Shown: positions 6,110-13,964 of the stretch, piece after piece
Position numbering within the stretch: position 1 is the first letter of the stretch
Layout of the letters: each line of letters starts with the position of its first letter
Source: an uncultured Acetatifactor sp.
Lineage (GTDB): Bacteria; Bacillota; Clostridia; Lachnospirales; Lachnospiraceae
NCBI GenBank assembly: GCA_947631715.1
Contig: CANRMK010000019.1
Span: 1 to 13,970 of the forward strand
Direction: 5' to 3'
DNA: 13,970 nucleotides
The notes under the pieces: model-generated
What the model was told of the DNA's origin: nothing
Seen by the model: the letters and a program-made list of their open reading frames with translations, nothing else
Databases searched by the model: none
Translations under genes and position numbers: made by a program

Positions 6110-7570
6110 ATGGAAGTTTTGAACAAAAAAATGACCGGAAAGAAAGAGAGACCCATCAGGGTAGTACAGTTTGGAGAGGGCAACTTCCTCCGTGCTTTCG
6201 TGGACTACATGATAGACATTGCCAATGAACAGGGCAAATTTGACGGCGATATCGTCCTGATCAAGCCCATCGAGTTCGGCAATCTGGATAATTTCCATAA
6301 TCAGGACTGCCAGTACACCGTCTCCTTAAGGGGCATGGTGGACGGCGAGGCCAAGATCCTCAACAGACAGGTGACCAGCGTTGCGGACGCTGTGGATACC
6401 TATAACGATTACGATAAATTCATGGGGCTGGCAGAGCTGGATACGCTTCGCTTTGTGGTGTCCAATACGACCGAAGCAGGCATTGTATATGACGATTCAG
6501 ATAAGTTTGAATCCAAGCCTCCCAAGACTTTCCCCGGCAAGCTGACCAAATTCCTGCACCATAGATTTGAGGCCTTTCAGGGCGACATGTCCAAGGGGCT
6601 TGTGATGCTTCCCGTGGAGCTCATCGATGACAACGGTATCATGTTAAAGAAGTGCGTGATGCAGCTGATCGACCTCTGGGGCCTGGGGGAGGAGTTTAAG
6701 AAGTGGGTAGATGAAGCCTGCATCTTTACCTCCACTCTGGTGGACCGCATCGTCACCGGCTATCCCCGGGACAACATTGAGGAAGAGTGGCAGAAGCTGG
6801 GCTATGAGGACCGCATCATGGTGACCGGCGAGCCGTTCGCCCTGTGGGTGATCGAGAGTTCCAAGGACATCAGCAGGGAGTTCCCGCTGCCCGACGCAGG
6901 ACTTCCCGTGATCTTTACGGACAACCAGAAGCCCTACAAGCAGAGAAAGGTGCGTATCCTGAACGGCGCCCACACTTCGTTCGTGCTGGCTTCCTACCTC
7001 TGCGGAAATGATATCGTAAAGGAATCCATGGACGATCCTGATATCAAGAACTTTATGGTAAAGACTATCTTTGACGAGGTGATCCCCACTCTGACGCTTC
7101 CCGAGGCGGAACTGAAAGAGTTTGCGGAGGCGGTGATCGGCCGTTTCAACAATCCTTATGTAAAGCATGCGCTGCTGTCCATTTCCCTGAACTCCGTCTC
7201 CAAGTGGAGGGCGAGATGTATGCCCAGCCTGCTTGGCTATGTGGATAAGTTCGGAAAGCTGCCTGCGCATCTGACGTTTTCCCTGGCGGCGCTGATGGCG
7301 TTCTACCACGGCACCGAGATCCGGGACAAGGCGCTGATCGGGCACAGGGACGGCCAGGAATACAATATTCTGGACGACATGCCGGTGCTGGAGTTCTTCC
7401 GGGACAACTGCGAAAAGGACAGCAGGACCTTTGTGACGGCATTTCTGGGCAATGAGAGCTTCTTCGGACAGAACCTGAACGAGGTTCCCGGGCTCACCGA
7501 GGCAGTGGCAGGCTATCTTGACGACATCAAAGCAAATGGTATGAGGGCGGCATTATGCAAAATTTCATAA
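6110..7570 (+). CDS. uxaB: Tagaturonate reductase (altronate oxidoreductase)
   Basis: It reduces D-tagaturonate to D-altronate with NADH, the second step of galacturonate breakdown. The 486-aa product matches E. coli UxaB (483 aa) along its length. The N-terminal dinucleotide-binding segment is VVQFGEGNFLRAFVD (residues 18-32). The mannitol-dehydrogenase-family active-site pattern K-V-R-I-L-N-G-A-H is at K280, N285 and H288. Segments such as SNTTEAGI, STLVDRIVTGYPRD and NPYVKHALLSI are conserved. The open frame runs back to 6029, through the promoter and operator. ATG 6110 has AGGAGG at 6095-6100 and is clearly the start. Its last 16 nt overlap the uxaA start, which points to translational coupling. 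Fructuronate reductase (UxuB) is the nearest alternative, but the C-terminal half reads as UxaB. Confidence 0.94.
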   Translation: MEVLNKKMTGKKERPIRVVQFGEGNFLRAFVDYMIDIANEQGKFDGDIVLIKPIEFGNLDNFHNQDCQYTVSLRGMVDGEAKILNRQVTSVADAVDTYNDYDKFMGLAELDTLRFVVSNTTEAGIVYDDSDKFESKPPKTFPGKLTKFLHHRFEAFQGDMSKGLVMLPVELIDDNGIMLKKCVMQLIDLWGLGEEFKKWVDEACIFTSTLVDRIVTGYPRDNIEEEWQKLGYEDRIMVTGEPFALWVIESSKDISREFPLPDAGLPVIFTDNQKPYKQRKVRILNGAHTSFVLASYLCGNDIVKESMDDPDIKNFMVKTIFDEVIPTLTLPEAELKEFAEAVIGRFNNPYVKHALLSISLNSVSKWRARCMPSLLGYVDKFGKLPAHLTFSLAALMAFYHGTEIRDKALIGHRDGQEYNILDDMPVLEFFRDNCEKDSRTFVTAFLGNESFFGQNLNEVPGLTEAVAGYLDDIKANGMRAALCKIS

Positions 7571-9048
7571 AGATCAATGAAAACGACAATGTGGCAGTCG
7601 CGCTGAATACTCTGCCGAAAGGGGAGACTGTGACTGTTGAGGTGCAGGGCGCTGTAAAGAGCGTTACGGCCCTGGAGGAGATTCCCGCAGGCCACAAGAT
7701 AGCGCTGTGCGATATCCCGGAGGGCGGCGAGGTCATCAAATACGGCTACCGCATCGGCAATACCAAGGAGCCGGTGAAAGCGGGTTCCTGGATCCATGTG
7801 CACAATTTAAAGACGGCTCTGGGCGATCTGCTGGAGTACTCCTATGAGCCTGTTGCGGTGGAGGAGAAGCGCACTGAGGACGTGACCTTTATGGGCTTTG
7901 AGCGCCCTGACGGCAAGGTGGGCGTCCGCAATGAGATCTGGGTGATCCCCACCGTGGGCTGTGTGAATAATGTGGCAGCCGCCATTGCAAAGCAGGCCAA
8001 CGCCTTTGTAAGGGGCAGCGTGGAGGAAGTGATTGCATTTCCCCACCCGTATGGCTGTTCCCAGATGGGCGACGATCAGGAGCATACCAGAAAGATCCTG
8101 GCCGACCTGATCAATCACCCCAACGCCGGCGGAGTGCTTGTGCTGGGGCTTGGCTGTGAGAACAGCAACATTGACGTGTTAAGACCCTATATCGGGGATT
8201 ATGACGAGAACAGGGTAAAGTTTCTGGTGTGTCAGGAAGCGGAGGACGAGATCGGCGAGGCTCTGGAGATTATCAAGGGCCTGATCGGTTATGCCGCAGG
8301 ATTTGAGAGAACGCCTGTCAGCGCCTCCAGGCTGATCGTGGGCATGAAATGCGGCGGCAGCGACGGACTTTCCGGCATCACTGCCAATCCTCTGGTAGGG
8401 CGTTTTTCGGATCTTCTGATCTCCAAGGGAGGAACCACGATCCTGACGGAGGTGCCCGAGATGTTCGGCGCGGAGACGATCCTGATGAACCGCTGCGCCA
8501 GCGAGGAGCTGTTCCATCAGACCGTGGATCTGATCAATGATTTCAAGAATTACTTTAAGAGCCATAACCAGACCATATACGAGAACCCCTCGCCCGGAAA
8601 TAAAAAGGGCGGTATCTCTACTCTGGAGGATAAGTCCTTGGGCTGCACCCAGAAATCCGGCAGCGCTCTGGTGAAAGGCGTGCTCCAGTACGGCGAGACG
8701 GTGAAGACGCCGGGCTTAAATCTTTTGAGCGCACCGGGGAATGACCTGGTGGCGGCTACGGCGCTTGCTGCGGCGGGAGCCCACATTGTACTGTTTACCA
8801 CGGGGCGCGGGACTCCGTTCGCCTGCCCGGTGCCGACTATGAAGATCGCCACCAACTCCAGGCTGGCGGCGAAGAAGTCCAACTGGATCGACTTTAATGC
8901 AGGCGTGCTGGCGGAGGACGGGGACTTCCCTCAGGAGACGCAGAAGCTGTTCGACTTTGTGATCCAGGTGGCGTCCGGCAAAAAGGTGTGCAGCGAAGAG
9001 GCGGGCTTCCACGATATGGCCATCTTTAAGCAGGGCGTGACACTGTAG
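7555..9048 (+). CDS. uxaA: Altronate dehydratase
   Basis: It dehydrates D-altronate to 2-keto-3-deoxygluconate (KDG), the last step of the pathway encoded here. UxaA enzymes need a divalent metal such as iron or manganese. The 497-aa length equals the E. coli enzyme within two residues. An N-terminal SAF-like domain (about 1-95, ending in the GDLLEYSYEPV linker) precedes the catalytic part. That part carries the family patterns GFERPDGKVGVRNE, PTVGCVN, FPHPYGCSQMGDD, LGLGCENSNID, MKCGGSDGLSGITANP, TEVPEMFGAE and TTGRGTPFACPVPTMKIATN. The start overlaps uxaB by 16 nt and uses GAGGG at 7543-7547. KDG kinase and KDPG aldolase, needed next, are not in this window. Confidence 0.95.
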   Translation: MQNFIKINENDNVAVALNTLPKGETVTVEVQGAVKSVTALEEIPAGHKIALCDIPEGGEVIKYGYRIGNTKEPVKAGSWIHVHNLKTALGDLLEYSYEPVAVEEKRTEDVTFMGFERPDGKVGVRNEIWVIPTVGCVNNVAAAIAKQANAFVRGSVEEVIAFPHPYGCSQMGDDQEHTRKILADLINHPNAGGVLVLGLGCENSNIDVLRPYIGDYDENRVKFLVCQEAEDEIGEALEIIKGLIGYAAGFERTPVSASRLIVGMKCGGSDGLSGITANPLVGRFSDLLISKGGTTILTEVPEMFGAETILMNRCASEELFHQTVDLINDFKNYFKSHNQTIYENPSPGNKKGGISTLEDKSLGCTQKSGSALVKGVLQYGETVKTPGLNLLSAPGNDLVAATALAAAGAHIVLFTTGRGTPFACPVPTMKIATNSRLAAKKSNWIDFNAGVLAEDGDFPQETQKLFDFVIQVASGKKVCSEEAGFHDMAIFKQGVTL

Positions 9049-9080
9049 AACAGCATACTGATCTGATTTCGGATTGAAAG

Positions 9081-9125
9081 CGGCCGTATGGCCGTCCATA
9101 CTGTGAATGGGGAACATTCACGGTG
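9081..9125 (+). repeat. Tandem hairpins downstream of uxaA
   Basis: CGGCC/GGCCG (9081-9085 with 9090-9094) forms one stem. GTGAATG/CATTCAC (9103-9109 with 9115-9121) forms a second, perfect stem with a GGGAA loop that extends outward with further pairs. A competing stem, GTATGG/CCATAC (9086-9091 with 9096-9101), excludes the first. They lie just before the terminator and may protect the mRNA 3' end. I do not recognise a known RNA family. Confidence 0.45.
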
Positions 9126-9134
9126 CGCTGTATG

Positions 9135-9166
9135 ACCGGCGGGACCCTATGGCTCCGCCGGTTTTT
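9135..9166 (+). terminator. Rho-independent terminator of uxaB-uxaA
   Basis: ACCGGCGG (9135-9142) pairs with CCGCCGGT (9155-9162) around a 12-nt loop and runs straight into TTTTT. This separates the uxaB-uxaA transcript from the downstream genes, although read-through is possible because no strong promoter is visible before 9237. A TATAAA at 9213-9218 lacks a -35 partner. Confidence 0.85.
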
Positions 9167-9236
9167 GATATCCTGTGTATGAGCGGAACGAAAGGCACGA
9201 ATGTCCTGAAACTATAAAAGAAAGGAAAGGAAAAGC

Positions 9237-9758
9237 ATGAAACAACAACTGACAGCGGCACTGCAGCGCATTGCGGACGGCGATGCGGCGTCTGCAGCGG
9301 CGGAGTGGGAGATGATCAGGAAGCTTCCCAGGACGGAGGACGGACTGTTCGACACCGCATCTGTGGATCCTGATCTCTTTGAGGCGGCAAGGTGGGTATA
9401 CCCGGTCTATGCGGCCTATGAGACAGAGTGCAATAAGAAAGAGGGGTATCCGGACCTGCTGAAGCAGTTTGGCGTTCTGGACAAAAAGTACCGGGAGAAG
9501 AACGATCCAGAGGCTGCAGCGGCGTATCTGGACGCGCTTTTGGGGACCATCGATAACGTGAGCCCTCAGCTTTACGAATACTACCGTGAGCTTGTGGATA
9601 TGTTCCGGACCGGCGTGAAAGAAGCGATTGCCGCTTATTATAAGGACGGAAGCTTCGGCGCAAAGGGCGGCAGGGCGGATCAGATGATCAGAAAGAGCAT
9701 TGCCCATGCCGGCGCCATAGATGTGCTCCTGGCGGAAAAATATACGGAATATTGTTAG
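9237..9758 (+). CDS. Uncharacterised 173-aa helical protein, possible degenerate GH105-like domain
   Basis: The function is not established. The protein looks soluble and helix-rich, with no signal peptide or membrane segment. AAGG at 9227-9230, within a purine-rich AAAGGAAAGGAAAA run, supports the start. Three stretches recall from memory the unsaturated rhamnogalacturonyl hydrolase family (GH105/GH88): PRTEDGLFD (31-39), YPVYAAYET (55-63) and CNKKEGYPDLLKQF (65-78). If that alignment holds, the position of the catalytic Asp in the LDGLYM-type motif would be E49. The protein is also only about half the usual 350 aa, so activity of the normal kind is doubtful. It precedes a GH28 gene by 71 nt. 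That gap holds a GCCGC/GCGGC hairpin (9801-9814) and no terminator, so the two are probably co-transcribed. It could instead be an unrelated accessory protein. Confidence 0.6.
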   Translation: MKQQLTAALQRIADGDAASAAAEWEMIRKLPRTEDGLFDTASVDPDLFEAARWVYPVYAAYETECNKKEGYPDLLKQFGVLDKKYREKNDPEAAAAYLDALLGTIDNVSPQLYEYYRELVDMFRTGVKEAIAAYYKDGSFGAKGGRADQMIRKSIAHAGAIDVLLAEKYTEYC

Positions 9759-9829
9759 GGAACGCAGTGCCCGGACGGCGCAGGGCCGCTTCGGAGACGT
9801 GCCGCTTTCGCGGCGGAATGTGAGGAATT

Positions 9830-11386
9830 ATGGAGATCAGTTATGTTTACGGCACAGCCAGGAGCGCTGTGATAGAGATCAGGGACGGCGGAAGATATTT
9901 TACCAGGCGTCCTTACCGGATTCTGGTGAATGGAAAGCCGGTTCTGACAACGGAGAAGACCGTTACGTCTTTGTTCGGCCTAAAGCCGGACAGTGAGCAG
10001 CGGGTGGAGGTATACGACGGAGAGACCAAGCAGGGGGAGGTGTCTTTCCGCACCGACAGCGAATTTGTGACCCTGGACGTGAGACGCTTTGGCGCAAAGG
10101 GAGACGGGGTGCAGGACGATACCCATTTTATCCAGGCGGCCATCATGGCATGTCCCGAAAAGGGAAGAGTGCTGGTGCCCGCGGGCTGCTACCGCATCAC
10201 AAGCCTTTTCCTCAAGAGCCATCTGCGCTTGGAGCTGGCGGCAGGGGCTGAGCTGAGGGCTTTTACGGACAAGGAAAAATTCCCTGTCTTTCCCGGTATG
10301 ATCCAGAGCTATGATGAGACGGATCAGTACAACCTGGGAAGCTGGGAGGGCAATCCCCTGCCTATGTACACCTCTATCATCTGCGGCGTGAACGTGGAGG
10401 ACGTGGTGATCTATGGAGAGGGTACCATCAACGGCAACGCTTCTAAGGATACCTGGTGGAAGGATGTAAAAAATATCAAGGACGTGTTCCGGCCCAGGCT
10501 GTTCTTTATCAATCACTGCCAAAACGTGACCATGCAGGGGGTTACCTGCTGCAATTCCCCGGCCTGGACACTGCAGCCCTATTTCAGCGACGATCTGCGC
10601 TTCCTGGATGTGACGGTGAAGAACCCCTCCGACTCTCCCAACACGGACGGGCTGGATCCGGAATCCTGTAGGAATGTGGAGATCCTGGGCGTGCGCTTCT
10701 CCCTTGGGGATGACTGTATCGCCGTAAAGAGCGGCAAGATCTATATGGGGAAGAAGTACAAGAGGCCCTCGGAAAATATCCATATTCGCCAGTGCCTGAT
10801 GGAGGACGGTCACGGCGCCGTGACCCTGGGAAGCGAGATGGCGGGAGGAGTTGTGAACCTCACCGTGGAGGACTGCATTTTCCGCCATACGGACAGAGGG
10901 CTGCGCATCAAGACCAGGAGAGGCCGGGGCAAGGACGCCGTTCTCAGCAACATTACTTTCCGGAATCTGACCCTGGATCATGTGATGACGCCCCTTGTGG
11001 TAAACTCGTTCTATTTCTGCGATCCGGACGGAAAGACTCCGTATGTCCAGTCAAGGGATCCTTACCCGGTGGACGACAGGACGCCCTCCATCAAAAAGAT
11101 GGTCTTTGAGAATATGGAGTGCACCAACTGCCATGTGGCGGCGGCTTTCTTTGACGGGCTGCCGGAGCAGAAGATCGAGGAGATCCTGATGCGGAATATC
11201 TCCTTTACCTATGCGGAGAATCCCAAGTGCGATGTGCCCGCTATGTCCGAGGGCGTGCCCAGGTGCAGCAAAAAGGGTATTTTCGCAAGAAATGTGGCGA
11301 AGCTCACGCTTGACAATGTGAAAGTGGAGGGCCAGGAGGGCGAGGCCTATGAATGGATCGGCGTTGACGAACTGGTAAAGAGCTAG
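9830..11386 (+). CDS. Intracellular exo-polygalacturonase, glycoside hydrolase family 28
   Basis: It hydrolyses alpha-1,4 bonds between galacturonate units; the exo type releases mono- or digalacturonate. The 518-aa protein begins with a probable beta-sandwich (Fn3-like) domain (residues about 1-80). The right-handed beta-helix follows, opening with the pectate-lyase-3-like RRFGAKGDGVQDDT. All four GH28 signature motifs are intact: NTDG (271-274), GDDC (293-296), HG (328-329) and RIK (359-361), giving the three catalytic aspartates. There is no signal peptide, so it probably acts in the cytoplasm on imported oligomers. GAGG (9822-9825) lies 4 nt before the ATG. It supplies substrate for UxaC. 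Endo- versus exo-activity is inferred from the N-terminal domain and cytoplasmic location. Confidence 0.9.
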   Translation: MEISYVYGTARSAVIEIRDGGRYFTRRPYRILVNGKPVLTTEKTVTSLFGLKPDSEQRVEVYDGETKQGEVSFRTDSEFVTLDVRRFGAKGDGVQDDTHFIQAAIMACPEKGRVLVPAGCYRITSLFLKSHLRLELAAGAELRAFTDKEKFPVFPGMIQSYDETDQYNLGSWEGNPLPMYTSIICGVNVEDVVIYGEGTINGNASKDTWWKDVKNIKDVFRPRLFFINHCQNVTMQGVTCCNSPAWTLQPYFSDDLRFLDVTVKNPSDSPNTDGLDPESCRNVEILGVRFSLGDDCIAVKSGKIYMGKKYKRPSENIHIRQCLMEDGHGAVTLGSEMAGGVVNLTVEDCIFRHTDRGLRIKTRRGRGKDAVLSNITFRNLTLDHVMTPLVVNSFYFCDPDGKTPYVQSRDPYPVDDRTPSIKKMVFENMECTNCHVAAAFFDGLPEQKIEEILMRNISFTYAENPKCDVPAMSEGVPRCSKKGIFARNVAKLTLDNVKVEGQEGEAYEWIGVDELVKS

Positions 11387-11547
11387 GGTGAAAAGTCTGA
11401 CCGATGGGGCGTTCCGTTCGGCTCCAAAATATTGTGACATTGCCCTGTGGCCGGCGGGAATCTGGGCCCGGGGGACAGAGAAAAAATTGGAAAGCAAACT
11501 TTCAAATGTGGAATGAAAGCGTGCTAAAGCATGCAGGAGGTGTAAGT

Positions 11548-12384
11548 ATGCAGTTAGGAATCAGATTACATGACACAAAGAAGCTTCCCTTTGCGGAGCG
11601 CATTGCAGATGTGCATCAGCTTGGATTTACCTGCGGACATCTGGCGCTTGCCAAGGTGATCGATGAGTTCCCTACCACGGACGAGGCCCTGACTCCCGGC
11701 CTTGCCATGTATATCAAAAATGTGTTTGCGGCCAATCATGTGGATATCGCGGTCCTGGGCTGTTACCTGAACCTGGCAGATCCCAATCAGGAGCGGCTTG
11801 CTAAGACGGTGCACCGCTATATGGCGCATATCCGTTTTGCCTCCTGGCTGGGCTGCGGTGTGGTGGGCACTGAGACGGGGGCGCCCAACGAGGCCTACGC
11901 CTACACGCCGGAGTGCCATACGGAGGAGGCGCTGAAGCTTTTTATTAAGAACGTGCGGCCCATCGTGAAGTACGCGGAGCAGATGGGAGTGGTGTTCGCC
12001 ATCGAGCCGGTGTACCGCCATATTGTAAATACGCCTGCAAGGGCAAGGCGGGTGCTGGATGAGATCGGCTCTCCCAATCTGCAGATCATCTTTGACCCGG
12101 TGAATCTGCTCTGGACGGAGAATTACCAGGACAGGCAGGCGATCTTTGAGGAAGCTATAGACCTGCTGGGAGAGGATGTGGCCATGGTGCACCTGAAGGA
12201 CTTCCGGCCGGGGGACGGGAAGCTGATCTCTATGGGCTGCGGCCTGGGGGAGATGGATTACACGCCGATCCTGAAGTTCATGAAAGAGAGAAAGCCCTTT
12301 ATCCATGCGACTCTGGAGGATACAAAGCCGGAAAACAATCAGCAGGTAAAGGATTTTATCCTGAAGAAATACGCGGAAGTGTAA
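11548..12384 (+). CDS. Xylose-isomerase-like TIM-barrel protein (sugar phosphate isomerase/epimerase family)
   Basis: The 278-aa product belongs to the AP-endonuclease-2/xylose-isomerase-like TIM barrels, which isomerise or epimerise sugars with a divalent metal. The expected ligand set is visible in the right order and spacing: E153 (AIEPVYRH), D183 (IFDPVN), H215 (VHLKDF) and E257 (TLEDTKP). The same E-D-H-E quartet is known from tagatose/psicose 3-epimerases. The open frame extends back to 11404, but AGGAGG at 11535-11540, 7 nt before ATG 11548, fixes the start. The 161-nt gap after the GH28 gene has no terminator; it contains a GAAAG/CTTTC inverted repeat (11490-11503). The context suggests a ketose, ketouronate or pectin-sugar epimerase or isomerase. 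The true substrate is unknown, and it is not KduI or UxaE by appearance. Confidence 0.85.
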   Translation: MQLGIRLHDTKKLPFAERIADVHQLGFTCGHLALAKVIDEFPTTDEALTPGLAMYIKNVFAANHVDIAVLGCYLNLADPNQERLAKTVHRYMAHIRFASWLGCGVVGTETGAPNEAYAYTPECHTEEALKLFIKNVRPIVKYAEQMGVVFAIEPVYRHIVNTPARARRVLDEIGSPNLQIIFDPVNLLWTENYQDRQAIFEEAIDLLGEDVAMVHLKDFRPGDGKLISMGCGLGEMDYTPILKFMKERKPFIHATLEDTKPENNQQVKDFILKKYAEV

Positions 12385-12414
12385 ATTGCCCTGAGCCGGC
12401 GGAAAAGAGGAGAT

Positions 12415-13944
12415 ATGTACAGAGACGGTAAGATCTACATGGGCCTGGCCGACGGGGAGCAGGTGACCATGCAGTTAAATATGAGCAATCGCCACGGACT
12501 GATCGCAGGCGCCAGCGGCACGGGAAAGACGATTACCATGAAAGTCATGGCGGAGTCTTTTTCCGATGCCGGCGTGCCGGTGTTCTTGTGCGATGTAAAG
12601 GGGGACGTGTCGGGGCTTGCGGCTCCCGGCAGTACCTCCGAAAGCATGGAGAAGCGCATTGACGAATTCGGGCTCAGGGACAGCTTTCAATACAGGGATT
12701 ATCCCGTCTGCTTCTGGGATATCTATCAGGAAAAGGGGCATGCTGTCCGGGCTACTGTGTCCGACATGGGCCCGGAGATCCTTTCCAGGATCCTTGGGCT
12801 GACCGCAGCTCAGGAGGGCGCATTGAACATTGCATTCCGGATCGCGGATGACAAGGGGCTGCTGCTGATAGACCTGAAAGACCTGAAAGCGCTGCTGACT
12901 TATGTGTCCGAGCACAGAAGCGAGTATGTGACCACTTATGGCAGTGTGTCCGCCCAGTCTGTGGGAAGCATTCTCAGAGCGCTGATTCCCCTGGAGGACC
13001 AGGGGGGAGACTTGTTTTTCGGGGAGCCTGACCTGGACATTATGGACTGGATGCGCACGGACGGAAGCGGCAGAGGGATCATCAATATTTTAGACAGCGT
13101 AAAGCTGGTGCAGAATCCTGCCCTTTACGCCAGCTTTCTGCTCTGGATGATGGCGGAGCTTTTTGAGCGGCTGCCGGAGGCCGGAGACCTGGAGAAGCCA
13201 AAGCTGGTATTTTTCTTTGACGAGGCCCATATGCTCTTTGCGGACGCGCCCAAGGTGCTGGTGCAGAAGATCGAGCAGATGGTGAAGCTGATCCGCTCTA
13301 AGGGAGTGGGGATCTATTTCGTGACCCAGAGCCCGGGGGATATCCCTGACAGTGTCCTGGCGCAGCTCAGCAACCGGGTGCAGCATGCGCTCCGGGCGTA
13401 CACGCCTGCGGAACAGAAAGCGGTCCGTGTGGCGGCTCAGTCTTTCCGGGCCAATCCCGCTTTTAAGACGGAGGACGTGATCATGGAGCTGGGAGTGGGG
13501 CATGCGCTGACCTCGTTCCTGGACGAGAACGGTGTGCCCTCTATCGTCCGGCAGACGGCCATCATCTGTCCTCAGAGCCTTATGGGGCCTGTGGAGGAAA
13601 GCCTGCGCCGGAGTCTGATGGGGAAAGACGGCATGGGAAAATACGATCAGGCGGTGGACAGAGAATCCGCCTATGAGGTGCTGGAGGGCCAGGCCGAGCT
13701 GGAGGCGAAGGAGAAAGCTCTCGAGGAAGAGCGGATCCAGCTGGAAAAAGAAAGGGCTGCTTTTGAAAAGCAGAAAGCTAAGGACGAAGCGGCAGCCCTG
13801 AAAGCAAAGGAGAAGAAAGAGTCGGCGGAGCAGAAAAAGAAAGAGAGAGCGGAAGAACGCCGCAAGGCTCAGATCGAGCGCAGCCTGATCAGCACCGGCA
13901 CTCAGATCCTGAAGAGAGGGCTTTTGAATACGCTGTTTAAATGA
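12415..13944 (+). CDS. YjgR/DUF853 family HerA-like ATPase
   Basis: A 509-aa P-loop ATPase of the YjgR (DUF853) group, related to HerA/FtsK motors. The E. coli protein is about 500 aa, and its cellular role is not well defined. Walker A is GASGTGKT (32-39), preceded by the family-typical NRHGLIAG and followed by VPVFLCDVKGDVSGLA. Walker B is LVFFFDEAH with D269-E270. A sensor-like YFVTQSPGDIPDSVLAQLSNRVQHALRA segment follows. Residues about 418-495 form a long charged coiled coil of E, K, R and A, before a short hydrophobic tail. The start has GAGGAG very close (12407-12412, 2 nt before the ATG), an unusually tight spacing. It lies 30 nt after the TIM-barrel gene and is probably co-transcribed. 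No link to pectin metabolism is known, so operon membership may be incidental. Confidence 0.9.
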   Translation: MYRDGKIYMGLADGEQVTMQLNMSNRHGLIAGASGTGKTITMKVMAESFSDAGVPVFLCDVKGDVSGLAAPGSTSESMEKRIDEFGLRDSFQYRDYPVCFWDIYQEKGHAVRATVSDMGPEILSRILGLTAAQEGALNIAFRIADDKGLLLIDLKDLKALLTYVSEHRSEYVTTYGSVSAQSVGSILRALIPLEDQGGDLFFGEPDLDIMDWMRTDGSGRGIINILDSVKLVQNPALYASFLLWMMAELFERLPEAGDLEKPKLVFFFDEAHMLFADAPKVLVQKIEQMVKLIRSKGVGIYFVTQSPGDIPDSVLAQLSNRVQHALRAYTPAEQKAVRVAAQSFRANPAFKTEDVIMELGVGHALTSFLDENGVPSIVRQTAIICPQSLMGPVEESLRRSLMGKDGMGKYDQAVDRESAYEVLEGQAELEAKEKALEEERIQLEKERAAFEKQKAKDEAAALKAKEKKESAEQKKKERAEERRKAQIERSLISTGTQILKRGLLNTLFK

Positions 13945-13964
13945 TGGCTTTAGGAGGCTGTTCA

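Noticed and set aside
9074..9087. cre-like TGAAAGCGGCCGTA after uxaA
   Set aside because: Only the left half fits the cre consensus, and it overlaps a hairpin at the 3' end of an operon rather than a promoter.
9980..10981. 333-codon - strand open frame opposite the GH28 gene
   Set aside because: Fully antisense to an intact enzyme with all catalytic motifs; rich in H, Q and R as expected for a shadow frame.
11514..11527. cre-like TGAAAGCGTGCTAA upstream of the TIM-barrel gene
   Set aside because: Two conserved cre positions are wrong and no promoter is evident nearby; one such match is expected by chance.
11541..11547. TGTAAGT half-site before the TIM-barrel gene, identical to half of the uxa operator
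   Set aside because: The second half (TGCAGTT) does not match, and the bases form the normal spacer between ribosome binding site and ATG.
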